From Salinicoccus hispanicus (GTDB lineage Bacteria; Bacillota; Bacilli; Staphylococcales; Salinicoccaceae): a stretch of 64,000 nt of DNA. The notes below the pieces were generated by a model, which was given only the letters and a program-made list of their open reading frames with translations, was not told where the DNA came from and did no database searches. The position numbers were made by a program, and so were the translations under genes. Shown here piece by piece: positions 18,560 through 26,603 of this stretch (position 1 is the first letter of the stretch; each line of letters opens with the position of its first letter). The DNA lies in the NCBI RefSeq assembly GCF_009831115.1, contig NZ_WUUK01000004.1, positions 232,953-296,952 of the forward strand, read 5' to 3'.

Positions 18560-19279
18560 TTGATCTTCACATTGATGTATATATTATTTGCCGGGTTGCT
18601 GCTCAAATCTTTCCATACCCATTACATATCTGATAAAAGAAAGTATTTCAGCTTTGATGACCGGCGGTTTACGGACGATGACTACCTGAAAGTACAGGAT
18701 CTGAATATTGGACGGCTGGAAGGCATATTTCTTTTTACCATGCTTGGGTTGCTTCTTCTGGCATTGGGCGTGCATCTATTCATCGACCCTGTACTCTCGA
18801 TATGGTTCCTTGGAATCTTTGTCGCGGTCATGATGCTGCTCAGTCTGATTGTCGACCTCAAGCTCTACACTGTCGCTCATGACAGGAGTCATCTGGTGAT
18901 GGCCGTCATCTGGCTGGCAGTCATTCTAGGCATATTCATTTTCCTCTTCGCACGCGGTACCGAAGATGTCGATATGATATTCGAAGATACACATGCGAGG
19001 ATGCTGCCTGCCGACATCGGCTACGCATATGAGGAAATAGAGAGCGTCGAAATGGTGACAGCGACACCGGATATTCCTTTCAATCATAATGTGCTCGGAA
19101 CCTTGAGTCAGAGGCATGGTTCATTTTCCGAAGGTCAAACTTTTTATTCGCTGAATATAGAAGATCTTGGGAATGAAATGATTGTTATTGTAAGAGGGGA
19201 TGTCCATACCTATATCAATGATAAGGATGAAACAGTGACCAGGGAGTGGTATGAAACTCTGCAGGAGAGTATCGAATAG
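18560..19279 (+). CDS. Four-helix membrane protein with C-terminal PH-like domain, paralogue 2
   Basis: A 239-residue homologue of the preceding protein, with the same layout: N-terminal helix, motif FHTHYISDKRKYFSFDD, three central helices, and a C-terminal domain sharing EIESVEMV...PDIPFNHNV, HGSF and TREWYETLQ. The start is TTG at 18560, preceded by AAGGAGG at ideal distance; no ATG gives a full-length protein. A terminator separates it from paralogue 1, so it may be expressed independently even though it arose by tandem duplication. Function is unknown; a membrane-stress or lipid-sensing role would be speculation. Confidence 0.7.
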   Translation: MIFTLMYILFAGLLLKSFHTHYISDKRKYFSFDDRRFTDDDYLKVQDLNIGRLEGIFLFTMLGLLLLALGVHLFIDPVLSIWFLGIFVAVMMLLSLIVDLKLYTVAHDRSHLVMAVIWLAVILGIFIFLFARGTEDVDMIFEDTHARMLPADIGYAYEEIESVEMVTATPDIPFNHNVLGTLSQRHGSFSEGQTFYSLNIEDLGNEMIVIVRGDVHTYINDKDETVTREWYETLQESIE

Positions 19280-19358
19280 GCCTTCTTTTGGCATGAAAGG
19301 CGTTTCATAATGTATGATGAAATAGATTAAATTTAAAATTCAGGATGAGGTGCGAAGG

Positions 19359-20141
19359 ATGAAAGATAAAAGTATTATTTTCTTTGATATAGACGGCACA
19401 TTGCTGAACAGTGAAAAAAAACTGCCCGAGACAACACGGCAGGCAGTAGATGAGTTGAAAAAAGCAGGACACATTGTCGCAATTGCGACCGGACGAGCGC
19501 CATTCATGTACAAGGAGCTCAGGGAATCACTCGGTATAGATACATATGTCAGCTGCAACGGACAGTATGTAGTGCTTGAAGGTGAAGTCATCTACAGGAA
19601 TCCGCTTGATGCCAAGGCACTGGCTGATTTGACCAGGAAGGCACTTGATAACGATCATCCGGTTGTCTATCTGAGCGAAGATGAGATGCGTTCCAATGTA
19701 CCTGAACATGAGTACATTACAGAAGGCCTCTCCGCTTTGAAGCTCGGTATCATGCCTACCCATGATTCATCCTATCATGAGGAAAAGGAACTGTACCAGA
19801 CACTGCTCTTCTGTCCGGAAGGAGAGGAGCAGCAGTACGAAGAAGCGTATGATGCCTTTAATTTCATCCGTTGGCATCCAGTATCACTTGATGTCGTTCC
19901 TAAAGGCGGTTCGAAGGCGAATGGCATCGAGAAGGTCATCGATCATCTCGGCTTTTCTGCCGACAGGCAATATGCCTTCGGTGATGGACCAAACGATATA
20001 GAGATGCTGACTACAGTACACAATAGCTATGCGATGGGTAATGCGACCGACCTGGTTAAATCCTACGCAAAGCATGTAACCAGGCACGTTGATGAAGACG
20101 GCATCCTGCATGGTTTGAAGCAGGCGGGACTTATCCGGTAG
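19359..20141 (+). CDS. HAD-superfamily phosphatase, Cof type
   Basis: A 260-residue hydrolase of the Cof/YkrA-type IIB HAD family. Motif I is FFDIDGTLLNS with the nucleophilic Asp, motif II is the threonine in VAIATGRAP, motif III the lysine in GSKANGIEKV, and motif IV GDGPNDIEML. Such enzymes dephosphorylate small phosphometabolites, for example sugar phosphates, FMN or PLP; the substrate is not predictable. The frame opens nine bases earlier with GTG, but ATG 19359 has GAGG eight bases upstream. It appears monocistronic and ends at a strong terminator. Confidence 0.88.
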   Translation: MKDKSIIFFDIDGTLLNSEKKLPETTRQAVDELKKAGHIVAIATGRAPFMYKELRESLGIDTYVSCNGQYVVLEGEVIYRNPLDAKALADLTRKALDNDHPVVYLSEDEMRSNVPEHEYITEGLSALKLGIMPTHDSSYHEEKELYQTLLFCPEGEEQQYEEAYDAFNFIRWHPVSLDVVPKGGSKANGIEKVIDHLGFSADRQYAFGDGPNDIEMLTTVHNSYAMGNATDLVKSYAKHVTRHVDEDGILHGLKQAGLIR

Positions 20142-20149
20142 TAAATAAT

Positions 20150-20199
20150 AAAAACCTTCAGAGTCTGTACATTATAGTACATGCTTTGAAGGTTTTTTT
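20150..20199 (+). terminator. Terminator after the HAD phosphatase gene
   Basis: A long stem (AAAAACCTTCA...TGAAGGTTTTT arms, with an inner GTAC pairing) ends in seven T. The rest of the gap up to the aldo/keto reductase holds a SigB-like promoter. Confidence 0.8.
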
Positions 20200-20293
20200 G
20201 TGATTGGTTGGAAATTCTTTCGTATCCGTGCATTAATCTGATCTTGCGTGGCACTTCACTGTCGCTGGTAGTGGACAGCTGCTGGCCGGTAAG

Positions 20294-20319
20294 GTTTTTG
20301 ACATGTTCATACTGGGTAT
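20294..20319 (+). promoter_or_regulatory. SigB-like promoter of the aldo/keto reductase gene
   Basis: GTTTTT (20294-20299), 14-base spacer, GGGTAT (20314-20319): an exact SigB -10 box and a 4/6 -35 box beginning GTTT. It lies 45 bases before the start codon. Confidence 0.5.
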
Positions 20320-20364
20320 CTGAAGCAGAAAAAGAATAATCAATTGAACCGAGAGGATGAGAGC

Positions 20365-21369
20365 ATGGAAAGAGTGAAAATTGGTGAGACGAATATAGAA
20401 GCAACACGTATTGCGCTTGGCACTTGGGCGATGGGTGGCGTGATGTGGCAGAATGAACCGGATGAAAAAGAAGCGATACGCACAGTCCATGAGGCATTCA
20501 ATCAGGGAATCAATATGATCGACACCGCTCCGGACTATGGATTGGGCAGATCCGAAGCATTCATTGGCAAGGCATTGCAGGAATCAGACGTGAAAAGGGA
20601 AGATATTGTCATTGCAGGCAAACCGGGCATCGACTGGACCAGGGAAGGCGATGTCTATCGTGATATGCGTCCGGAGCGTGTGGAAGAGGAAGTGGATAAT
20701 ACGCTGAAACGCCTGAAGACGGATTATATAGATTTATACCAGGTCCACTGGCGGGATAAGGAAGTGCCGATGGCTGAAATGGCTGGCATGATGAAGCGGC
20801 TGTATGATAAGGGGAAAATACGCGCCATCGGAGTCACCAACTTTACGCCTCGGGAAATGGATGAATTCCAGGAGGAGTCACCGTTGCATGTCACGCAGAA
20901 CCAGTTCAACATGTTCCAGCGCGGTCAGAGGGACTGCTTTACCTATGGCGCGCAACATCAGATGACAGGACTTGCATGGGCACCGATGGCGCATGGCATG
21001 CTCACTGGGAAGATGGACCAATCAACGACTTTTGAAGGAGAGGATATTAGACACAGTCACCCGATGTATTCGGAAGAACAGTTTGCCAGTCATATGGATG
21101 CTATGGAAGAGCTGAAGGCTTTTGCTCTGGAGCGTAATAAGACCATGCCGCAACTTGCCATGCGCTGGGTTCTGTCGCAGCCGGGGGTAGGCATTGCTCT
21201 GTGGGGTGCACGGAAACCGGAACAGCTGAAGGATGTCGAAGGTGCCAGCAACTGGATTCTGGATCAATCGGAGCTGCAGGAAATAGATGACATACTGAAG
21301 CGTCATATCGATGATCTGGACAGCAACTATCTGGAGCACTATGCACCGCCGCACCGTTCTGAAATATAG
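20365..21369 (+). CDS. Aldo/keto reductase
   Basis: A 334-residue NADPH-dependent oxidoreductase of the aldo/keto reductase superfamily, similar to general stress protein 69 (YhdN) of Bacillus. Visible motifs are GTWAMGG at the start, the catalytic Asp-Tyr pair in MIDTAPDYGLG, the lysine in AGKPGID, the histidine in LYQVHWRDK, and IRAIGVTNF. The frame extends upstream with TTG 20344, but ATG 20365 has GAGAGG just before it. A SigB-like promoter supports a general stress role. The physiological carbonyl substrate is unknown. Confidence 0.9.
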   Translation: MERVKIGETNIEATRIALGTWAMGGVMWQNEPDEKEAIRTVHEAFNQGINMIDTAPDYGLGRSEAFIGKALQESDVKREDIVIAGKPGIDWTREGDVYRDMRPERVEEEVDNTLKRLKTDYIDLYQVHWRDKEVPMAEMAGMMKRLYDKGKIRAIGVTNFTPREMDEFQEESPLHVTQNQFNMFQRGQRDCFTYGAQHQMTGLAWAPMAHGMLTGKMDQSTTFEGEDIRHSHPMYSEEQFASHMDAMEELKAFALERNKTMPQLAMRWVLSQPGVGIALWGARKPEQLKDVEGASNWILDQSELQEIDDILKRHIDDLDSNYLEHYAPPHRSEI

Positions 21370-21432
21370 AAGAAGAAAAAATTGAACTGTGATTTTATAT
21401 TGTGGACACTATGTGAAGAACGGAGCACGAGC

Positions 21433-21457
21433 GTTTGAATATGGATGATCAGGGTAT
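21433..21457 (+). promoter_or_regulatory. SigB-type promoter of dps
   Basis: GTTTGA (21433-21438), 13-base spacer, GGGTAT (21452-21457): 5/6 and 6/6 matches to the SigB consensus GTTTAA-N12-15-GGGTAT, 38 bases before the dps start. This is the best SigB candidate in the window. The overlapping GTATAAT could also serve as a SigA -10. Confidence 0.65.
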
Positions 21458-21494
21458 AATTAACATGATCATATTTAAAGAAGGGTGATAATGA

Positions 21495-21962
21495 ATGGCT
21501 AGTACAGACAACAAGCAGGAAGTAAGAGACGCACTCAATCTACAGGTCGCCAACTTTACAGTACTCTGGACGAAGCTTCACAACTACCACTGGTATGTAA
21601 AAGGAGCGAACTTCTTCTCCCTTCATGCCAAGTTCGAGGAACTCTACGACACAGCTTCCACCTATGTGGATGAGCTGGCTGAAAGGCTGCTGGCAATCGG
21701 CGGAGAACCAATCGGCAAGCAGTCAGAAGCGATTGAAAAATCGAGTATCAAAGAAGCGGAATATGAAGTGGATGCCAACGCCATGGTAAAGCAGCTGGTA
21801 ACGGATTATGATGCCATCATTGAAGAACTCGATGCAGGCATCAAGTCGGCAGAATCTGCCGGAGATGACCGTACGGCCGACATTTTCATCGGTATGGTGA
21901 CTGATATTGAAAAAAATAACTGGATGCTCAAATCTTTCCTTGGAAAAGAAGTCAGCCAGTAG
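21495..21962 (+). CDS. dps: Dps-family ferritin-like DNA starvation protein
   Basis: A 155-residue miniferritin. It carries the Dps signature and intersubunit ferroxidase residues: the histidines of KLHNYHWYVKG and FSLHAKFEELYDTA, and the Asp/Glu of the second motif, followed by LAERLLAIGGEP. It should form a 12-subunit shell that oxidises and stores Fe(II), using up hydrogen peroxide and shielding DNA. A strong SigB-type promoter lies upstream; I did not see a convincing PerR box. It sits within a few kb of manganese catalase and Mn transport genes, forming a stress neighbourhood. It ends at a perfect bidirectional terminator. Confidence 0.93.
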   Translation: MASTDNKQEVRDALNLQVANFTVLWTKLHNYHWYVKGANFFSLHAKFEELYDTASTYVDELAERLLAIGGEPIGKQSEAIEKSSIKEAEYEVDANAMVKQLVTDYDAIIEELDAGIKSAESAGDDRTADIFIGMVTDIEKNNWMLKSFLGKEVSQ

Positions 21963-21970
21963 ACGCATGG

Positions 21971-22006
21971 AAAAGATCCAGCTCCCAAAGGGGAGCTGGA
22001 TCTTTT
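21971..22006. terminator. Bidirectional terminator between dps and the BCCT gene
   Basis: A perfect 16-bp stem, 21971-21986 with 21991-22006, closed by a four-base loop, with A-run and T-run flanks. It serves both convergent genes. Confidence 0.9.
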
Positions 22007-22020
22007 AGTATCTGTAATAT

Positions 22021-23619
22021 CTACTGTTTGGAATATCCATATTCATCATCTGTCGCTGTATCATCTGGCTTTCTAATATTGTACTTCCATGCCTCATCTT
22101 CATCAATCATCTTTTTGACAGCGTAGATCGTCAGGAACTGCAATACAATGATTGGTAGTCCCATCATCCCCGAAATGACTTCGAGTGGTGCAAGTCCGCC
22201 AATCTGCATCAGAACCAGAGCCAGGCCGGTGATGATCAGAGCAACGAAAATTCTGAGGAATTTCGATGGATCATTTTCGCTCATGTCGTTTCTGCTGGTA
22301 TAGGCTGCAATTGTAAATGTAGTTGAATCCAGTGTTGTTGTCAGGAAGATCATCGCGATGATGATGTAGAGAACCATGACCAGTCCCGACCACGGAAGAG
22401 TCTGGAGGATATCAGGAATCATCTGTACTGCTTCCTGATTCTCCGCCAGTGCCAGGATATCAAGCTGACCATTCAGCTGTCTGTGCACTCCGAGACCACC
22501 AAGTATGCCGGTTGCAATCCAAGATAGTGCTGTCGGTGCGAGAAGATAGGTCAGTATCATTTCTTTTATTGTGCGGCCTTTGGAGATTTTTGCTGCAAAT
22601 ACGCTGTGCAGCATGGCCCATGTTGCACTATAGGCAATCCAGAAGATCATATGGCTTCTCATATGGGCCGTCTGTTCGACAGCCATGGAGTCGGTAAAGA
22701 AGGAATAGGTCATATAGTTGTTCAGCAGGTGTCCGATGGAATCCGTGAAGTAGTCAAGAATGAAGATTCCCGGACCAATCACCAGAATGAACAGTGCCAG
22801 GATGGCAGCCAGGTATATGTTCAGTACACTAAGACGTTTGATTCCTTTTTCGATACCCAGATAGGCACTGAGTGAGAACAGTGCGACCCAGATTAATGTG
22901 ACGATCATCGTCATTGTAAATGTAACTTCGATATTCATCAGGGCAGCAAGGTTGGATGTAATGATTGGTGTACCGAGTCCCAAGGTTACTGCGGCACCGG
23001 ACAGTATGCTGACCAGGAACAGAATATCAATCAATATGCCACCGATACCATCGGTGAAGCGGTCGCCGAATATGACGCGGGTTGCTTCCGAGACACGCAT
23101 CATCGGGCGTTTTTTTACGTGGATGACATATGCAATTGCTGGCGCCGTCATGACAAATATGGAAAATATCTGGAAGCTCCACATATACATGGCGTAGGCG
23201 TTACCCCAAAGCATGGCGTCTGTTGATCCAGCTGCTATTCCAAAAGGTGGATTGTTGGCAACCTCTGCCCATTGGACCATACCGGTTCTCATGATGGTGG
23301 AACCGAGCCCCATGGCAATAAGTATGGAAGCGTACGACATCAGTGAAAAACGTGGTTTTTCATCCGGTGCACCAAGTACAACCTTTCCGTATTTTGAAAA
23401 TGATAGATAAAGACCGGCCACAAGCAGAAGCGTGGCGTACCAGATATATCCCCACCCGAAATTGGCAACGATCTGATCGAAGATGCCGTTGAGCAGCTCC
23501 AGTGATTCAGTCTCATACAATGCCAATGGAACGCTGACGATGAGTATCAGGAGTAAAGAAGGCAGAAAAATTTTCCAATCAATCGCCTGCAGACCACTCC
23601 TTTTTGGCTTGTTCGACAT
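22021..23619 (-). CDS. BCCT-family transporter, divergent
   Basis: A 532-residue carrier of the betaine/carnitine/choline transporter family with about 12 helices, ending in a charged C-terminal tail that can act as osmosensor in this family. The family loop AKISKGRTIKEM is intact. However, the aromatic stretch before it, normally rich in Trp (WAWW), reads IFWIAYSATW, and the N-terminal substrate-site helix reads TIMRTGMVQWAEV rather than the usual gllfwgvaEP. It may therefore carry something other than glycine betaine, or be Na+-independent. AAAGGAG precedes the ATG. It stands alone between a terminator and the divergent marR gene. Confidence 0.85.
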   Translation of the reverse strand: MSNKPKRSGLQAIDWKIFLPSLLLILIVSVPLALYETESLELLNGIFDQIVANFGWGYIWYATLLLVAGLYLSFSKYGKVVLGAPDEKPRFSLMSYASILIAMGLGSTIMRTGMVQWAEVANNPPFGIAAGSTDAMLWGNAYAMYMWSFQIFSIFVMTAPAIAYVIHVKKRPMMRVSEATRVIFGDRFTDGIGGILIDILFLVSILSGAAVTLGLGTPIITSNLAALMNIEVTFTMTMIVTLIWVALFSLSAYLGIEKGIKRLSVLNIYLAAILALFILVIGPGIFILDYFTDSIGHLLNNYMTYSFFTDSMAVEQTAHMRSHMIFWIAYSATWAMLHSVFAAKISKGRTIKEMILTYLLAPTALSWIATGILGGLGVHRQLNGQLDILALAENQEAVQMIPDILQTLPWSGLVMVLYIIIAMIFLTTTLDSTTFTIAAYTSRNDMSENDPSKFLRIFVALIITGLALVLMQIGGLAPLEVISGMMGLPIIVLQFLTIYAVKKMIDEDEAWKYNIRKPDDTATDDEYGYSKQ

Positions 23620-23798
23620 AAGTATTCTCCTTTTATATTATATTTTTGCAGTCTTACACGCATACTACATATATATAACAATTACTTAATGATAAAACAT
23701 GGAATTTTATATTTAGGATAATAAGAAGGGTGTAGTACAATTGAATTAATGATACCACCATGGAACAGGTATGGAATTATAGATGAAGAGGTGAGAAG

Positions 23799-24239
23799 AT
23801 GGAAGAGTCAAATAATCGGGAGCTGTCATTGAAACTTTATGTGGTGCTGCACCATGCCTTTCATGCGCTTCAGAGCGAAGCGTTCAAGGATATGAGAAAG
23901 CACGGCCTCAATCCTACTGCTTTTGCTGTATTGGAACTGCTATATAATAAAGGTCCACAGCAGGTCCAGCATATCGGGGAAAAGGTACTGATCTCCTCAA
24001 GTTCAATCACCTATGTGGTCACCAACCTCGAAAAAGAGGACTATGTGAAGAAAGAGCAGTATGAAGCGGACCGTCGTGTTTCGTATGTTTCTTTGACGGG
24101 TAGAGGAAAATCGTTGATGGATAAGATTTTTCCCGATCATGCAGAACGTCTTGAGCAGGTTGCAGATGGTCTCGATCCTGAAGAAAAGGACGAGCTGATC
24201 GAGTTGCTTAAAAAATTGGGGAAAAACGTTTCGCTGTAA
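23799..24239 (+). CDS. MarR-family transcriptional regulator
   Basis: A 146-residue winged-helix DNA-binding protein. The recognition region reads VLISSSSITYVVTNLEKEDYVKKEQYEADRRVSYVSLT with the MarR wing residues DRR. In Staphylococcaceae and Bacillus, MarR proteins next to quinone-handling enzymes (MhqR, YodB types) repress them until electrophiles or quinones appear. The next gene, 42 bases downstream, is a WrbA-type quinone reductase, so I infer a self-regulated quinone-stress operon. No cysteine is present in the protein, which argues against a thiol switch of the YodB type and for MhqR-like ligand sensing. Confidence 0.87.
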   Translation: MEESNNRELSLKLYVVLHHAFHALQSEAFKDMRKHGLNPTAFAVLELLYNKGPQQVQHIGEKVLISSSSITYVVTNLEKEDYVKKEQYEADRRVSYVSLTGRGKSLMDKIFPDHAERLEQVADGLDPEEKDELIELLKKLGKNVSL

Positions 24240-24281
24240 CGTATCTTATCTGTGACATCATTCTTACGAAGGAGAGATATC

Positions 24282-24893
24282 ATGGCAGAACTGAATTTGG
24301 CTGTAGTCTACTACAGTTCGACTGGTACCAACCATCAGATGGCCCAATGGGCTGAAGAAGCAGGTAAGAGTGTTGGCGCGAATGTGAGATTACGTAGAGT
24401 GCCCGAAACGGCACCGATGGAAGCAATAGAACAGAATCCTGCATGGAAAGAACATTATGAGAAAACGCAGAATATCGAGGAAGCGACTACCGAGGATCTC
24501 GACTGGGCAGATGCAATCATATTCAGTGTGCCGACACGCTTTGGTGTAGAAGCGTCCCAGTTCCGTGCTTTCGTTGATACGACAGGAGGTCTCTGGGCGC
24601 AAGGTAAGCTTGTAAATAAAGTGGCTGGTGCAATGACTTCCGCCCAGAACCCGCACGGCGGCCAGGAAGCTACAGTTCTTTCAATTCATAAGACTCTGGC
24701 GCACTGGGGTGCAATCATTGTACCTACAGGTTATGCAGATCCTGTACAATTTGCGTCAGGCGGCAACCCGTACGGGGTGTCTGCAACGGTGGACGAAAAT
24801 GGCATTGTTGGAGATATAGAGGATGCTGTGAAGAGCCAGGCGAGAAGAACAATCGATATAGCGAAATGGCTAAAAGAAGGACAAGGGCAATAA
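24282..24893 (+). CDS. wrbA: NAD(P)H:quinone oxidoreductase, WrbA type
   Basis: A 203-residue flavodoxin-like protein. The FMN phosphate loop is YYSSTGTNHQMA near the N-terminus, followed by the WrbA pattern FSVPTRFGVEASQFRAFVDTTGGLWAQGKLVNK and TSAQNPHGGQEAT. It would reduce quinones by two electrons and so avoid semiquinone radicals. The start ATG 24282 follows AAGGAGA; an upstream GTG is in frame but lacks a site. It is probably co-transcribed with the marR gene in front of it and ends at a very strong hairpin. Confidence 0.9.
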   Translation: MAELNLAVVYYSSTGTNHQMAQWAEEAGKSVGANVRLRRVPETAPMEAIEQNPAWKEHYEKTQNIEEATTEDLDWADAIIFSVPTRFGVEASQFRAFVDTTGGLWAQGKLVNKVAGAMTSAQNPHGGQEATVLSIHKTLAHWGAIIVPTGYADPVQFASGGNPYGVSATVDENGIVGDIEDAVKSQARRTIDIAKWLKEGQGQ

Positions 24894-24939
24894 GAAAAGA
24901 GGAGCAGCTGAACGGTGACGTTCAGCTGCTCCTCTTTTC
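24894..24939 (+). terminator. Strong terminator after wrbA
   Basis: A perfect 20-bp stem (24894-24913 with 24920-24939) with a six-base loop; the 3' arm itself supplies the CTTTTC tail. It is exceptionally long for the window. Confidence 0.85.
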
Positions 24940-24946
24940 CTATTAT

Positions 24947-24971
24947 GTTTGCTTAAAAGATTACAGGGTAA
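24947..24971 (+). promoter_or_regulatory. SigB-type promoter of the manganese catalase gene
   Basis: GTTTGC (24947-24952), 13-base spacer, GGGTAA (24966-24971): 4/6 and 5/6 matches to the SigB consensus, 40 bases before the gene start and just behind the wrbA terminator. Confidence 0.55.
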
Positions 24972-25011
24972 CTTACATGTGTAAATCATATATCGAAAAG
25001 GATGGGATATC

Positions 25012-25839
25012 ATGTTCTACCACAGAAAAGAATTGCAGTTCGAAGCCATGCCGGAAAAACCGAATCCGGTATTTGCAAAGATGTTACAGGAAGTCATTGG
25101 CGGCCAGTATGGTGAGATGTCAGTAGCGATGCAATACTTATTCCAAGGATGGAACACGAGAGGGAATGAAAGGTATAAAGATCTTCTGATGGATACAGGT
25201 ACCGAGGAACTTGGTCATATAGAAATGCTCGCAACGATGGTGGCCAGACTTCTTGACGGTGCACCGATCGACGAACAGGAGAAAGCAATGAAGGATCCGG
25301 CAATCGGAGCCATCATGAGCGGTATGAATCCCCACCATGCAATTGTAACCGGGCTTGGTGCCGGTCCGGAAAATAGTGCCGGTGTACCTTGGAGCGGTGG
25401 ATATATCGTAGCCAGCGGCAATATCCTAGCTGATATGAGAGCGAACCTGAATGCAGAATCCCAAGGTCGCCTCCAAGTGGCAAGGCTTTATGAGATGACG
25501 GATGACCCTGGCGTCAAGAAGATGCTTTCCTTCCTACTGGCCAGAGATACGATGCACCAGAACCAGTGGATTGCAGCAATCAAAGATCTGGAAGCCAAGG
25601 AGGGCGTCGTAACACCGTCCACCGTCACGAAGGATATGGAAGCAACAGAGTTCTCATACAAGTTGTACAACTTCTCTGAAGGGGAAGGCAGTTCGCAGCT
25701 TGAATGGATGGACGGCGTGACACCGGATGGTGCAGCAGAATTCCAATATGAGAGTACACCGAAGGCATACGGAGAAATCCCAGTACTCAATCCAGCTCCG
25801 AAATATATGCACAACACATTACCGAATCAGGACAAATAG
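25012..25839 (+). CDS. Manganese catalase
   Basis: A 275-residue non-haem catalase with a dimanganese centre, splitting hydrogen peroxide to water and oxygen. Predicted Mn ligands are visible in order: the glutamate of GEMSVAMQYL, Glu and His of EELGHIEM, the glutamate of LNAESQGR and the histidine of DTMHQNQW. The C-terminal tail after residue 230 is the usual subunit-wrapping arm. Length matches short Bacillus forms such as YjqC/CotJC-like. It has a SigB-type promoter and lies next to the Mn(II) importer and MntR, which would supply its metal. Confidence 0.93.
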   Translation: MFYHRKELQFEAMPEKPNPVFAKMLQEVIGGQYGEMSVAMQYLFQGWNTRGNERYKDLLMDTGTEELGHIEMLATMVARLLDGAPIDEQEKAMKDPAIGAIMSGMNPHHAIVTGLGAGPENSAGVPWSGGYIVASGNILADMRANLNAESQGRLQVARLYEMTDDPGVKKMLSFLLARDTMHQNQWIAAIKDLEAKEGVVTPSTVTKDMEATEFSYKLYNFSEGEGSSQLEWMDGVTPDGAAEFQYESTPKAYGEIPVLNPAPKYMHNTLPNQDK

Positions 25840-25851
25840 AATCGACAGTTA

Positions 25852-25890
25852 AAGAAAAGCATTCCTTCTTTATGAAGGAATGCTTTTCTT
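25852..25890. terminator. Bidirectional terminator between Mn catalase and mntR
   Basis: A perfect 17-bp stem (25852-25868 with 25874-25890), five-base loop, AAGAAAAG and CTTTTCTT arms; it lies between convergent genes. Confidence 0.88.
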
Positions 25891-25894
25891 GTGC

Positions 25895-26548
25895 CTATAT
25901 ATGTTCCACAAAAAGATATTGGGCAACGGTCTGGCTGATCTGTATCTCCTTATCTGAAGTACTATGATGCAGTGTAATCAGATCCAGTGCACTGTCCCGA
26001 TCTTTCACAGTAATCCGATCACCGATTCCCAAGTTATGATTCTCAAAGTAGTGAAGCAGTTTTTCATCATCCACAATGCGGGATATGCGCACTGTAATGC
26101 CGGTCTCAGCCTCGGTCAGGTGGATGGTCCGCACTTCCTGTTCTTCCATGCGATCTACAGAAATGGCACCACCATGGGGGCAATGCTCCGGATAATCCAG
26201 GTACTGTTCCAATTTATCAGCGAGAACAGTACTTGTTGTATGCTCCAGCAGTTCTGCTTCCGAATGCACATCATTGATTGAAAAGCCGAGGTGTTTCACA
26301 AGAAACACTTCCCACAGCCTGTGTTTTCTGATCATTTTCTTTGCATATTCAGTACCTTCCTGGGTCAGCTTGCTACCTTTATAGGGAGTGTACACAACCC
26401 AGCCGGACTTGACCAGGCTGTTCATCATCTCCGTTACTGTTGGTGGCGAGATGTTCAGTCGATTGGCAATTTCCTTATTCGGAACCTGTTCTGTCCTGCC
26501 GCCAAGTTCGAACAGGATTTTCAAATAGTCTTCTTTAGTCGGGCTCAA
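25895..26548 (-). CDS. mntR: Manganese-dependent DtxR-family repressor MntR
   Basis: A 217-residue metalloregulator with a winged-helix domain (SPPTVTEMMNSLVKSGWV recognition helix), a dimerisation domain and a C-terminal FeoA/SH3-like domain. Ligand positions favour manganese over iron: Asp at residue 7 (KEDYLK, where DtxR has Met), His in RKHRLWEVF, and HSEAELLEH with Glu where DtxR has its Cys. The start is TTG at 26548, preceded by GGAGG at six bases; the next in-frame ATG is far inside the DNA-binding domain. It lies 55 bases after the Mn transporter operon and probably represses it through the two boxes at 30238-30276. Confidence 0.9.
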   Translation of the reverse strand: MSPTKEDYLKILFELGGRTEQVPNKEIANRLNISPPTVTEMMNSLVKSGWVVYTPYKGSKLTQEGTEYAKKMIRKHRLWEVFLVKHLGFSINDVHSEAELLEHTTSTVLADKLEQYLDYPEHCPHGGAISVDRMEEQEVRTIHLTEAETGITVRISRIVDDEKLLHYFENHNLGIGDRITVKDRDSALDLITLHHSTSDKEIQISQTVAQYLFVEHI

Positions 26549-26603
26549 AATAATCCTCCGTTCGTGGTCCGATAATTCTTCTAATCATTATGAAGCATAC
26601 GCT

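Noticed and set aside
23740..23790. Imperfect inverted repeat (ATACC/GGTAT) before the marR gene
   Set aside because: It could be a MarR operator, but the arms are only five bases with an 11-base gap and uneven flanks, so I could not support it.
24894..24939. Very long hairpin after wrbA considered as a small RNA or mobile-element end
   Set aside because: There is no flanking duplication or transposase, and its position right after a stop codon fits a terminator.
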